22,389 bases of DNA from Haplomitrium mnioides (taxonomy: Eukaryota > Marchantiophyta > Haplomitriopsida > Calobryales), in the NCBI GenBank assembly GCA_049999725.1, contig JBNGIS010035184.1, positions 1-22,389 on the forward strand, in the 5' to 3' direction. This document shows, in pieces, positions 9,101 to 18,969 of this stretch. Both the position numbers and the translations under genes were made by a program. Within the stretch, counting starts at the first letter, position 1; every line of letters starts with the position of its first letter. The notes beneath the pieces are model-generated. The model was not told the origin of the DNA. It ran no database searches and saw only the letters and a list, made by a program, of their open reading frames with translations.

Positions 9101-9515
9101 TTGTCTACTACTCATTTGCTTATGCTTGGTGTTTGTATGGATAGTGCATATTTTATTGCACCTTTCTCTATCTCCAAATGCATTGGAGTTGTGGCTTATA
9201 AACTTGATTTACGGACCCATATTAAACTTCATCTAATTTTTCATGTTTTGCTTCTTTGCCATTACATGCCTCGTTGCTCTCAGTTTACCAATCAACATGA
9301 ATCTCTACCCTTACTTGAGATAGTGGATGGTGAGATGAAATACAAGGTGGAATGCATTCTCACGAACCGTAGCTTCAACCATGGGCACAAGCAAGTCACT
9401 AAATATTTGGTGCTTTGCAAGAGGCACCCATTGTTCAAAGCTACTTGAGAACCCATTGCTAACCTTTGCAATGTTATATCATTGGTGTCTGCTTTTGATC
9501 GTACTTGCAACAATG
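9101..9515 (+). pseudogene. Integrase C-terminus and degenerate chromodomain
   Basis: The frame gives VVAYKLDLRTHIKLHLIFHV (about 9187-9246), matching the VAYRLDLP....HPVFHVSLL segment of chromoviral integrases, then YKVECILTNRSF and KQVTKYLVLCKRHPLFKAT from about 9340. The second part matches a chromodomain, which in these elements directs insertion to particular chromatin. The conserved Trp of the family's KWKGY is replaced (CKRH). The second conserved Trp, in TWEP, is a TGA stop at 9446-9448 with EP still following. A few residual codons run on to about 9515 before the polypurine tract. Confidence 0.8.
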
Positions 9516-9526
9516 AAGTCACATCT

Positions 9527-9540
9527 TAAAGGGGGAGGTT
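9527..9540 (+). other. Polypurine tract
   Basis: AAAGGGGGAGG, ending two bases before the TG of the 3' LTR. It primes plus-strand DNA synthesis and fixes the left edge of the 3' LTR. Confidence 0.88.
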
Positions 9541-9609
9541 TGTAAAGAGGTCCATTAAACATGGTGGAACCTCTAGATTTAGTTATTACTAAAATTAGTT
9601 AGTAGAGAA

Positions 9610-9622
9610 GAAGTTTCTAGAA
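9610..9622 (+). promoter_or_regulatory. Heat-shock element in the 3' LTR
   Basis: GAA-gt-TTC-ta-GAA, a perfect three-unit site. The aligned 5' LTR site (from about 4631) has lost the flanking GAA spacing. Confidence 0.55.
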
Positions 9623-9721
9623 GAAGAAGCTTTGAAAAGCTTCTAAAAGATAGGAGAAGAGGAAGCTTAGTGAAACTTCTAGATAAAATGAGAAGACTAC
9701 ATACGCTTCTAGATGAAGAAA

Positions 9722-9734
9722 GAAGATTCTAGAA
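9722..9734 (+). promoter_or_regulatory. Heat-shock element in the 3' LTR
   Basis: GAA-ga-TTC-ta-GAA, a perfect three-unit site. In the aligned 5' LTR segment (from about 4743) the central TTC has become TTT. Confidence 0.55.
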
Positions 9735-9903
9735 GAGAAGTTTCTCTATAGAAAGCGCCGGAAGCAAAGAGAACTCTAGAAGGGGACCAAGGAAGGATCC
9801 TTGGGACTAAGATGACTTCTTAGTGAAGTCTTGTAAATGAAATGTAAATAAAGAGAGCTTGGCCCTTCTCCCTCATTCAAGAGTTTGGAAAGTCTTGAAA
9901 GAA

Positions 9904-9908
<5 letters not shown>

Positions 9909-9954
<46 letters not shown>
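9909..9954 (+). repeat. (CT)23 microsatellite inside the 3' LTR
   Basis: Uninterrupted CT dinucleotides over 46 bases. The 5' LTR has an imperfect C/T-rich run at the same place (4922-4958), so the pure repeat grew after insertion or was lost from the other copy. Confidence 0.97.
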
Positions 9955-9956
<2 letters not shown>

Positions 9957-10027
9957 TGGTTTGGTGAGCTTATCTTCTTTGCACAAGAGTATGTTGATGT
10001 GCTACTAGTTAGCCAAGAGTTCTTACA

Positions 10028-10032
10028 TTTGA
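10028..10032. repeat. Target-site duplication, right copy (TTTGA)
   Basis: Exact copy of 4557-4561, directly after the CA end of the 3' LTR. Confidence 0.93.
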
Positions 10033-10530
10033 TAACTCCACCAAGTTTATGCATTTTTTTCTAATTAAGCAAAAACATTCAACTATCTTCACTTATGCTA
10101 GTTGCTTTGAAGTTTTTTATTTTGCAATCAAATGAAAATTCTTAGCTATGTTTAGAGTTGTACTTCCATTTTGTGCTCTTAGCTTTGGAAAATGCACATG
10201 GTTCTCTTCTTATAGAAATGAATCTCTTTCTCTTGTTTGCATTCAAACTTTCAGTATGCAATACAGATGCTAAATTTGTTGTTGCATTGCTTGAATCAAT
10301 TTTTTTTTCATTTGTTCTTAGATTCTCAATGTAGCCTACTATCAAAATAACTCAAGGACAAGCTCTAATGAAGTATTGCTAACAAAATGTTAAGATAGTC
10401 AATCACCAAAGACAATGTAAGCAATAGCTCAAACTAGTTGAAAGGAACTTTGAAATAAAGAGGCGAGGGAGTTATAATCGTAGAGGAGGTAGTATTTAGC
10501 TTCCTTTACTTACAAATTGCTTCAAATTTC
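10033..10530. other. AT-rich flank, no recognisable gene
   Basis: This was joined to 4561 before the chromovirus inserted. The only open frame of note (10142-10345, minus, 67 codons) has no recognisable motif. I found no clear continuation of the antisense gag seen on the other side of the insertion. Confidence 0.5.
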
Positions 10531-10690
10531 CAACCTAAAAGTGATCTTATCCCATCTTAAAACCTAAAAAAAACCTTGTCTTACTTCTCTAAAAGTAATC
10601 TTATCACATCTTCCAACCTAAAATCAACCTTTTCCCACTTCTGCAAAAGCACCATTGTGCACTTTTCAACCATGAAGTAACATTATCTCC
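10531..10690 (+). repeat. Array of a roughly 25-50 bp motif (AAGTRATCTTATCCCAC), forward
   Basis: At least three copies are visible: AAAAGTGATCTTATCCC at 10537-10553, AAAAGTAATCTTATCAC at 10591-10607, and a weaker AAAATCAACCTTTTCCCACTT at 10620-10640. They are separated by CCAACCTAAAA and ACTTCTCTAAAA linkers. The same motif with the same linkers occurs in reverse orientation at 16,908-17,047. Confidence 0.7.
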
Positions 10691-10798
10691 CTTGTACTTT
10701 TGTGATCTCTACCATTTCATGCTTACTATCATTTCTTTCACTTCTATTTACTTTTCACACTTTAATGTTGGCACTATTACATAATGGGTTAGTAAAAT

Positions 10799-11174
10799 AA
10801 ATACTTTTGATAGATTAGACAAATATAATAGGTAAGTAAAACCAAAAAAAGAGGAGTAAGAAATTACAGAGGAATAGTTGAATAAAAACTATACAAGAGT
10901 GGGAAAATAGTAGAAAAGTACTCATAGAGAGTAGAAGATTACAATAAGCTAGTAGAATAAGTATTAGTAGAGAAGTAGGCGATTAAAACAACCTACTAAA
11001 ATAAGTACTTATGGGGAAATAAACAATTACAATGAGTTAATAGAATCGGTACTACTAGAGGAATGGGAAATTAAAATAGGTAAGTTAAATAAATGCTCAT
11101 GAGACAAGAGGTGAATACAATTGGCTAGTTAAATGCATACTTGTTTGAAAGTAGAAAAATACAATTGTGTTGGG
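10799..11174 (+). repeat. 44-bp minisatellite, nine degenerate copies
   Basis: Copies start at 10799, 10843, 10887 (shortened to 29), 10916 (43), 10959, 11003, 11047, 11091 and 11135 (40); five of the nine are exactly 44 or 43 bases. A typical unit opens with AAGTACTYATRGRGAA, has RATTACAAT in the middle and closes with TAGTWRAAT. Copies differ at many positions, so the array is old, but its length register is well kept. It is A-rich and non-coding, and stops occur in all frames. Confidence 0.87.
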
Positions 11175-13630
11175 CTCAAAGAAGGAAAACTATATTAGCA
11201 TCTACGAACACATATTTGTAGCAAGAAGATCAACATTGACAGCACAATGCATCAACTAGACAATAAAAGAATATCAAGAGAAGAAAATCTACCATCAACA
11301 AAAGATAACTTACATAAGTTGATTTAAAAGTGTTTGTATTTCAACATATCAAGACAAAGGAGCAAGAATGAAAAGCCAAAATAGAAGCTGTCACCAAAAG
11401 GAAGTCTCATGACAAATGACATATATTGTCAAAGGTGTATATGGGTTTGTTTTTTGTTATTTGTTAATAGTCTATATGTATGTGTCATCAATTAAATTGA
11501 GTTTTTGGTGATAGCCACGAAAGCAAGAATTAGTCAAAAGTATCAAGGAAAATCCAGAAAGAGGATGTTAACATGCAAATAGAACAAAGTGCCTAAAGCA
11601 TAGAGAGAAGTATGTAAAGCTCAAATTGATTGACCTTTTCAAATTGATTATTCTTTGGTTAGATAGAGTTAATCTCTTATTAGATTACTTTTCTACTCCT
11701 TTTCTTTGGGGGTTTGGTGTTTCTCTCTTTTTGGCATTAGTTATTCAGTAATTTGGTTTGATGGCTCTTATTGAAAGACCTATACAATTGCAAACCAGCT
11801 TTAGAAGTTGCAACAAAGTTCTATCTTCTTGGCTTGTGTGACATTCTTCCACATATTCAAGGGACAAACAATATAAATGAAGACCTTGCAATGAAGTATG
11901 CCTTCATCTTTTTAGTGACCATCCAATTTATTCTATGTATATTCTAAAAAATTTCATTGGAATAGCCGCCATAGGAAAAAAATACCAATGTTAGAAAAAA
12001 AAAGTCTGACCCTTCAAACCAACCATCAATGTTGTGTGTATCATGTCAACTTAGCTAGAAGGTTTCATATTGACTCATGATATTGTTTTATGTTGTGTTT
12101 TTGTTTGTCATCTCAAATTAGTTACAGTCATTGGGTTGGTAAGGTTGCAACTCATGAATCATTAAAGGTAGTAAAATGACTTGATATGGTCTTGGTATAA
12201 GCATTAATCATAGATTTTGAAAGGATCTAATAGCTATTAAGTAGAAATCACAACTGACACTCTATAAAAATCTGTTCCATGAAATTACAATAAATACATT
12301 GTTCATGTTCCTATCTTGTAGTTGACTTTGGAGTTTCTTAGGTGGTTTTTGAGATACTTTCCATGTGAGGGTTGATTCATGATTACTATTTTATGACTTG
12401 GCTAAAAAAATTGATTCTTATAGAGAATTATTATGGCTTGGAGATATAGAATTGTGCTTAGTCTAAGGTTTATGTAGATAGTTTAGTTGGTTTTAGCCTT
12501 TTCTTACTTATAGCTTGTTCAGGATAGCTTGCTTCTCTCCTCAAACTTAGTTACTATCTGTTTGGTGCTTTGACTTAGACTATTGAGGCTTCAAACTCAG
12601 ATTCATCAAGTTATTGCAACACTAGTTTTCCAATATTTGGATTCTTTAACACCACCCTCGGTGGGTAGTTTGACCATTGTGGCTAGTCAAAATTTTTTTC
12701 ACTCATCTTGTAACTTATTTGATAGCCATATCCCGTCTTTGTTTTTTGCTCTATAGTATAGAGATTTCCCATACAGTAGATCACTAAGTACTTACACCAA
12801 GAGGCACATCGTGGCGAGAAGACTCTAACTCCAATTGATTTGCCTCTAGACATGAAAATCCATAGAGTTGAATTGATTCTAAGTCCATGATGTTGTATTC
12901 TTGAGTCTTTTGTTGTATGAATGCCATAACTATTATGAGTATCTTTACATTTCACAAATCTCTCTTAGCCATAGCTGAATTGAGCTTTTGTCAATGTCAC
13001 AACCAGCCCAATAGATTTCTCTACCTCTTGAATCGATAACAAACTTGCTAATACTACAAAGAAGATACATTGATAGATGTTGTTTGAAGACCTAGATATT
13101 GGGCTCCCCTTATGCCTAGTTGCTTGAATGTTTTATACTAGATTAAAGATTGGTGTTGTTGTTTAATCAAAATTGATCTTGGCTAATTTAATCCTATTAG
13201 AACTATTGTGGCCTTCAACATTAAAAAATGAAGTACTCTCGGATAGCATAACTCTATGAAATGATTCAAGAATGTTTTCTATGTCATTTGTAGCTCAAAG
13301 TCATCGATACACTATGTTGGTTTGCTATATGAATCCCTTTATATACCCTTAGCTTTGAAGACAATAATCTTGTGATTTAACATAGAACTAGCCAATATGT
13401 AGGATAGATTTTTTATTTTCCTTAGATTATCACACACTTTTTTTTCTACCTTTGTCTTGCCATGCATTGAAGTTGCCCCTACCTTTGTGTTATCTTATAT
13501 GGAATTGGATTACTTAATTTTGCATTTGTCTTACCTTCTATGGCATTGCAATTGTTTATTTTGTAAGAGTATACTTCAAGTTTTTCTTATTGTTTCAAGA
13601 AACAAATAAGCCTATAGTTGTCAGATCTAG
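11175..13630. other. Long AT-rich stretch, no recognisable gene
   Basis: No frame longer than about 90 codons is present, and the longest (12,683-12,955, minus) has no motif I recognise. An imperfect 13-base inverted repeat lies at 11387-11399 / 11503-11515. Part of the right end may be the leader or 5' LTR of the gag-bearing element that follows, but no LTR boundary or primer site was found. Confidence 0.45.
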
Positions 13631-13634
13631 AAAT

Positions 13635-14990
13635 ATGGCAAAGCACAATATGTTGCCTTCAAGTTATCTCTATTAGAAATTCATTGGACAAATGCATGTG
13701 GATCAAGTAGATACAAATACGCATATAAATAGATTTTTAGCAATTGCTGCAGTCACAAATTGTCGAGTCAAGGTCTTGCAAGATGACTTTCCTACAATGC
13801 TTGATGGTGATATCATCATTTGGTTTTTTGTAAAAGCTTTAAACTTTACTACTTGGCATCAACTCCAAGACATTTACCTTGCTTATTTCAAGCTAGTCTA
13901 TTGTTTTAATAGAGCATGAGATAAGTTATTTTGTATTAGAATGTTTGGGGAAAAAACAATTCAAGAGTATAATAATAAATTTATGGCTTTTGTAAGCAAA
14001 ATATGAGCTCCTCTACTAGCCAATTTCAGACTTGTTGTTTTTATTAAAGCGCACTATAGTGCATGCAAAAATATGTCTTATTGCAAGACTCGTAAACACT
14101 ACATCATGTTATACAATTGGCTCATATAGATAAAAAGATGTTGATTAGACAAAAAGATTTAATTCACTATCAATCCGACCAATTAAGAACCATCATGGTC
14201 CAAATTTGGTAGCTCAACTTTTACAGTTAGCCAATAAGTCTCCTACTTTAAATCGATCACAAAAACCTAGTTGCTTCAAATTATTTGGCTAAATTCATAG
14301 CCAATTCGCAATAGGAAGTTACCTCTCTTCTTAAAGACCAACTACAACAAGCAACATTCTCTCTTAGAAACTTGCTTGACTACAAAATGGTGTGATATTT
14401 GTCTTTTGTTAGATCGTAAAAGAAATATTTGCCATGTATTAAGAGCAATCAAGACCACCCAAATTCAACAAGTCTTGCTAGTTAATCAAGTCATTGTTCA
14501 TACAACTCATCCTACTTTTGCTATCCATGTGCTCTACAAGCAATTTCCAATGACCTCTCATGTTCCTCAACAAGATTAAAGGCAATACCAAGTACAATTA
14601 ATTCCTTATATGATTTAGCAACAAGGCAATCTCATGCCACAATCTTATTAGTGAGGTGAACTTCACTACTATCAGCCAATACCTCTTCATGACTTGACAT
14701 GTTTTAATTGTAGAAAAATTTTGTCACATAGCCAGGTATTTCTCTCATCAAAGAACACTATAGTATTACCAAAAGAGACAAAATGTATGTCTCAATCTTC
14801 CTTAAGTGGAAACCAGTCTCAAATGATATAGGAGAGTAGATACATGCAACCACGGTAAGTAAACCAGCATAGACAATACCAAACACACCAACATCAACAA
14901 ATTTCACAACAATGGATTGGATATATGCCATCTCAATATCATAATACATATTATTGGACATAATCGACTCAACAATAGCTGACATACAGT
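13635..14990 (+). pseudogene. Sense-strand retrotransposon gag remnant
   Basis: A 75-codon open frame (13692-13919) gives DQVDTNTHINRFLAIAAV, then FPTMLDGDIIIWFF and TTWHQLQDIYLAYFKLV. This matches the capsid pattern of plant gypsy Gag proteins: DPxxHLxRFL, then FPxxLxxxAxxWF, then SITTWxxLxxxFxxRF. Upstream, PSSYLY and KFIGQ (with one stop between) fit the usual PxFxG entry. Further on, a zinc-knuckle remnant at 14700-14744 reads CFNCRKILSHSQVF. It keeps C-X2-C and the His, but the spacing is five instead of four and the last Cys is lost. A glutamine-rich tail follows (about 14,870-14,950). No protease, RT or integrase was recognised after it, so this is a gag-only remnant or a non-autonomous element. 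Confidence 0.7.
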
Positions 14991-16190
14991 CTAGTTATAT
15001 CAAATGCCAACTTTGGTGTGACTGTAATTGATACCAGCTCTTGCACCAACACCTATGCTAGTATTATAGATGTATTTTCTAGGGTTATATTTATTGGTTG
15101 TTGGTTTCCTTCTAAAAAAACTTGAAAAAGATCTCTTTATGTCGTTTGGATTGGATATAGTGGGAGATACCCGACCATGGGTCCAACAAATTTTTGTTAT
15201 ACACTATGGTTTGTACTTATGTTTCTAGTGGTATGGCTAGCTTTAAACATAAGACAATGAGTGGAAAACATAGAATGGACTATTCTATTGCTTATAAATA
15301 ATGAGAGATTGACAAAACTTAAGCAACACTAAATGTTAGCCATTTTTATCAAATGTATCATTAGCTCTTTTTGTGGAGTAGCTCTCAAATTATATAGTCC
15401 AATTACTCTTTTGGTTCATTTAAGTCATCAAAAAAATCATAATAGGCAAATAGAAGCTTTTGGTTTTGCTACAAAAGATCTCATTCCTATGATTTTGATT
15501 TATTCCTACTAAGTGTTCAATAAGATTCATTGGCATTGCATTTCAAAGGTTTTTTTGGAGAATTGTGGCTCTATGGTTTTAAGGTTTAGCAGTTTCAAAA
15601 GAGCGGTAGTCAATGGTTGACCTTACAATAGTACATCTTCCAACAAAATGTTGGTGAAGGTACGCTTGAATACATTGCAATTTATCAATTTGAGAAAAAA
15701 GTCAAAATTCTACCCCAAATTAAAAAATTTGATGGTCAAGTTTGTGTGAGATTAAGTCAATATGCATGTCCAGCAAAATATATCTGCATATAACAAGTTT
15801 GGATCACAAACAAGACAATAATTTTAGTTATGTCAACTAAACAAACAGTAGACTGATATTATACTCAACTGTCATTGCAAGGTTCTTTTAAGAAATGAAA
15901 GAGAAGCAAGCCAAGAAGCACACACATGTATTGACAACACAGCATCACACACATAACCAAAGCTCAAGTCATATTCAAAAAATCAAGTTTGTTCCAGCTA
16001 TCACTTCTGCATCACCCATGGCTAATCTTTACACATATTTCACCTTTTGAATCCTTTCATAAAAGTCATTATGACTTAGTGGCTTATCTTTATCTCCACA
16101 TAATCCAAGGCATATTGCATGGGAAAAAATATGCATAACCCAAAGATAGGCAGCAAACACTAGAAGAAGAGACAAAACAAATCCAACAAG
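14991..16190. other. AT-rich stretch, nothing recognised
   Basis: Follows the gag remnant, where a protease and RT would be expected. Neither strand shows recognisable pol blocks. It may be badly decayed pol or unrelated sequence. Confidence 0.4.
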
Positions 16191-16508
16191 TGTTTAAGAA
16201 TACTCAAAGCAATATGTATGAGGGACTAGAATCAGAACTAGATGACACAAAACAACAAACACATGAATTTTTGCTTGAATGTAGAGAACATAGAGCACAA
16301 GATAATATATAGAGAGGAAGAGACAATATTTTGAGATGAGAAGACCAATTTTCTTATTGAAAATCTCCCATTGCTATATATATTTTATCAAGCTAGAAAG
16401 ATATACACACAACAAAACACAACTTATGAAATTACTATACCAACAACTTGTAGACTATTATATAATACACCTTGATTTGTTCATTGTTTGATCATATTGC
16501 TTCCAACA
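16191..16508 (-). repeat. Probable copia-type LTR, minus orientation
   Basis: Read on the minus strand the segment starts TGTTGGAAGC at 16508, the common start of plant copia LTRs, and is preceded by ACATCAAGGAAGAATT, similar to the polypurine region before such LTRs. It then has an AT-rich TATATATAG box (near 16378) and, shortly after, CAATAAGAAAA, a plausible polyadenylation signal, then a CT-rich U5-like part. A possible end is TTCTTAAACA at 16191. No partner LTR, primer site or target duplication was found, so both the ends and the class are tentative. Confidence 0.4.
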
Positions 16509-16629
16509 AATTCTTCCTTGATGTCAAAGTGGCTTCTAAATAAATAACTTCATTGCTCTTTAAGCAAAACCATAGATTCTCTAATGAGCTTCAAAGTGGT
16601 CTCATTGTAATCACCTTCTTTGTAGTTGT

Positions 16630-16860
16630 TCAACACATTTCTATATGGCTACAAATTAGCCAAAAAAAAAAGAACGACATTGCCTAGTGTTGAATATAAG
16701 AAAAAAAAAACTATGTATGAGAAGTTTGAGTTGTAAGAGCTCAACCCATAATTATAAAAAAAAAGCAAAAAGGAGAGGGAGAAATTTTTTTTAAAGCCCA
16801 ATCAAGGGTGTAATAGTACAAGCATGATGTTGTGCTATTTATAAGAAAATAGAGAGGAGT
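16630..16860. other. AT-rich linker with A-runs and a minus-strand TATA-like box
   Basis: Contains several homopolymer A runs and, read on the minus strand, TATAAATAGCAC near 16,832-16,843 and CCATTTCTTTCACTCC near 16,856-16,871. The left repeat region has a similar CATTTCTTTCACTTC near 10,730. No reading frame stands out. Confidence 0.35.
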
Positions 16861-16907
16861 GAAAGAAATGGTAGAAGGTTAGTTTTAGGATTGAATTTTT
16901 TTTAGTA

Positions 16908-17047
16908 AAGTGGCATAAGATTACTTGCTTGTAAAGTTACTTTTAGAGAAGTGGTATAATATCACTCATAGGGTTGAAGTGGGATAAGATTACTTGTTTT
17001 TATAGTTTCTTTTAGAGATTCTGAAGTACGATAAGATCACTTTTAGG
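16908..17047 (-). repeat. Array of the AAGTRATCTTATCCCAC motif, inverted copy
   Basis: On the plus strand the motif appears reversed: AAGTGGCATAAGATTACTTG (16908-16927), GTGGTATAATATCACT (about 16951-16966), AAGTGGGATAAGATTACTTG (16977-16996) and ACGATAAGATCACTTTTAGG (17028-17047), with CTTTTAGAGAAG linkers. It is the inverse of the array at 10,531-10,690. Confidence 0.7.
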
Positions 17048-18960
17048 ATTGAAAGTTGATTGATGCATCTTCAATTGAACTAAATCTACATTGACAAGTC
17101 ATCAACTCTTCAATATCTTTGACAAACAAGACAATAAGATTAATTTTATATTGATTAGATTTTGTTCTACTAGGTATCATATATTAGCATTGAATTTAGA
17201 TTGCAATTATGGGCAAATGAAAATCCACTTCGATCAAGATGCCAACCAATTATCAAGAATTTTAAGAAGAATCGGCTGCAAAATATGGTGAGCAACCTCA
17301 AAAGGGTTGTGGGATGGCTTTATGTCTTTTACTTCTTGTGGGTCTATTAGTAGTCTATTTATATGTTTGTAATTAAGAAGTAAAGTTGAGAAAGTGCCTG
17401 TAGAGCACAAGAGGAGATCTAGTAGTCAGATTCATCAATGTCTAATAATCGTCAAGAAAAGGTATTTGTAAGCAGAATCGGGATGAAAATATGCGATACT
17501 TGACAAGCAGGATGGTGAGAAATTAATGAAAATAAACCAAAAACGTTTGAATGAACGGCGCAGCGGGAAAAGTTTATTTTTTTGAGAATTGAACATAGCT
17601 AGGAAAGGAGTGTTAGAGAGAATGATCTTGGTAATCAAGGAGATAAGTGGGATCATAGTGTGGAGGATTGAACTTGCAAGAAGGGATCATAGAATATGTT
17701 GGTATGGTGCAAATGGAATGAGACCACTTTTGTTGTGTGGGCATATAGAGAATCAAGACAAGCTAAGGTCCTTGTAAAGATCCAAATGTTAACACCTCTA
17801 TGTTGTCGAAGCTTGCGATGCGCCGCAGATCAAAATGCGTCTCACGGTTCTATGATATTGATGGATATGAAGAAGAATTGAAACTACACAATAGAAAAAA
17901 GAGAATTCCAAAGGTGTATGATAGAGTGAGTGTTTTGATGGATCGATTGGAAAAAAGTGACAAATTGACCTCTTGTACAATCTTTGTGGAGGGTCTGGGC
18001 TGTCAACATTTTACTCCGAGGTTTTCAGAGAAGTTCCAAAGGTTAAGCTCCAAACTTGCAATCTATTTAGTAAGAGCTATATGTGTGTTAGTTTTACTTC
18101 GTTGGTGATCAAACTCTTAAAGAAGATAGTAGCTACATTCTATGTTGTATTATTTGGTTAAACATCATGATATGAAGGTATATAGCAGAAGACCGACATC
18201 TAGAAAATGGTTCCGCCTCTTTCTTTTGTGTTTGTTCCCCCTTATTATCGGTTCAATGCTAGTGTCCAGAGTAAAAGAAAAGGGAATTTGTTTAATAAAA
18301 AGAAGTCTAGCTCTGAGTTGTGTAAACCTACTTGGTTAGTTGAGTATTTATCAGCTATTAGATTCTTGAGAGTATGGACCAATATGTTCCCAGAAGGCGT
18401 ATTGCCATATATAAATAAAGAGTTCATACTTACCAAATCAATTGCTATCAACTAGGTTTTCGTGTTCCTCACAACCAAATCACACCAACTTAGTTTATCT
18501 CACATTTTTGTATGCTAAGCTTGCCTTTGCTCGATATCTATCTGTGAATTCTCCAACTAGAAGCATCACCAAGGCTAGTTTCCTATTGCATGTCTTAGTT
18601 TGGATTCTCCTTATAAGTAGCACAAGGATATCCTTGTTATTTATCGAGTTCTCCCTTATCGAATGTTATAATTTGCTAATTTTTGGATCTCTTGTTGTGG
18701 ATGATGTTTGTAGCTAGTTTTTGGATTTGTTGTTGTTGACCTTGGATAGTTAGCCAACCCCAACTCTTCCTCTTCTCAGTTTCAAAAAGTTTTCTTCCAA
18801 TAGTGGTTATTTACTTCTCTTTCCGATCTCCCTCAAAAAATTGATGCTTGCTATATTGACCAATCCCCCCTTTTATTTTTGTCCGTAAATCTTGAAACCT
18901 TTCAACCAATCCATCTATTTTCCCCAATGTCATGGGAACTTTGCGATGCCACACATCTCT
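17048..18960. other. Unassigned stretch with small plus-strand open frames
   Basis: Several overlapping plus-strand frames of 60-102 codons lie at 17,589-18,455. The longest (17,800-18,108) includes YDIDGYEEELKLHNRKKRI and DRVSVLMDRLEKSDK, a charged stretch that looks more protein-like than chance frames nearby, but I recognise no family and the frame ends without a domain. It may be one decayed coding sequence split by frameshifts. From 18,480 the sequence becomes pyrimidine-rich without a clear frame. Confidence 0.35.
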
Positions 18961-18969
18961 AGTAGTTCT

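Larger units (their letters stand above)
4562..10027 (+). mobile_element. Degenerate full-length Ty3/gypsy chromovirus, 5.47 kb
   Basis: This is a complete LTR retrotransposon by structure. It has a 5-bp target duplication TTTGA, TG...CA LTRs (4562-5024 and 9541-10027), an initiator-Met tRNA primer site, a polypurine tract, and sense-strand gag and pol in the order capsid, zinc knuckle, protease, RT, RNase H remnant, integrase, chromodomain. That order and the C-terminal chromodomain define a chromovirus; the clade is not assigned. Coding is broken by many stops and frame changes, and each enzyme has lost a catalytic residue, so it cannot act on its own. In the first roughly 90 aligned LTR bases I count 18 differences, which points to an old insertion. 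It inserted beside an antisense gag remnant. Confidence 0.95.
9541..10027 (+). repeat. 3' LTR of the chromovirus (487 bp)
   Basis: Begins TGTAAAGAGG and ends GTTCTTACA. It aligns base for base with the start of the 5' LTR over the first 31 positions (8 differences) and onward to the shared end, where TATGTTGATGTGCTACTAG is identical in both. It carries two perfect heat-shock elements at positions different from those preserved in the 5' LTR, and a degraded TATA box (TGTAAATAA). A pure CT repeat at 9909-9954 makes it longer than the 5' copy. Confidence 0.93.

Noticed and set aside
12683-12955. 90-codon minus-strand frame, considered as a copia pol fragment.
   Set aside because: No copia block (GAG pre-integrase, integrase triad, RT YVDD or RNase H end) could be recognised in or near it.
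15630-15645. A second TGTTGGAAG on the minus strand, considered as the partner of the LTR at 16,191-16,508.
   Set aside because: Beyond the first nine bases the sequence does not resemble that LTR.
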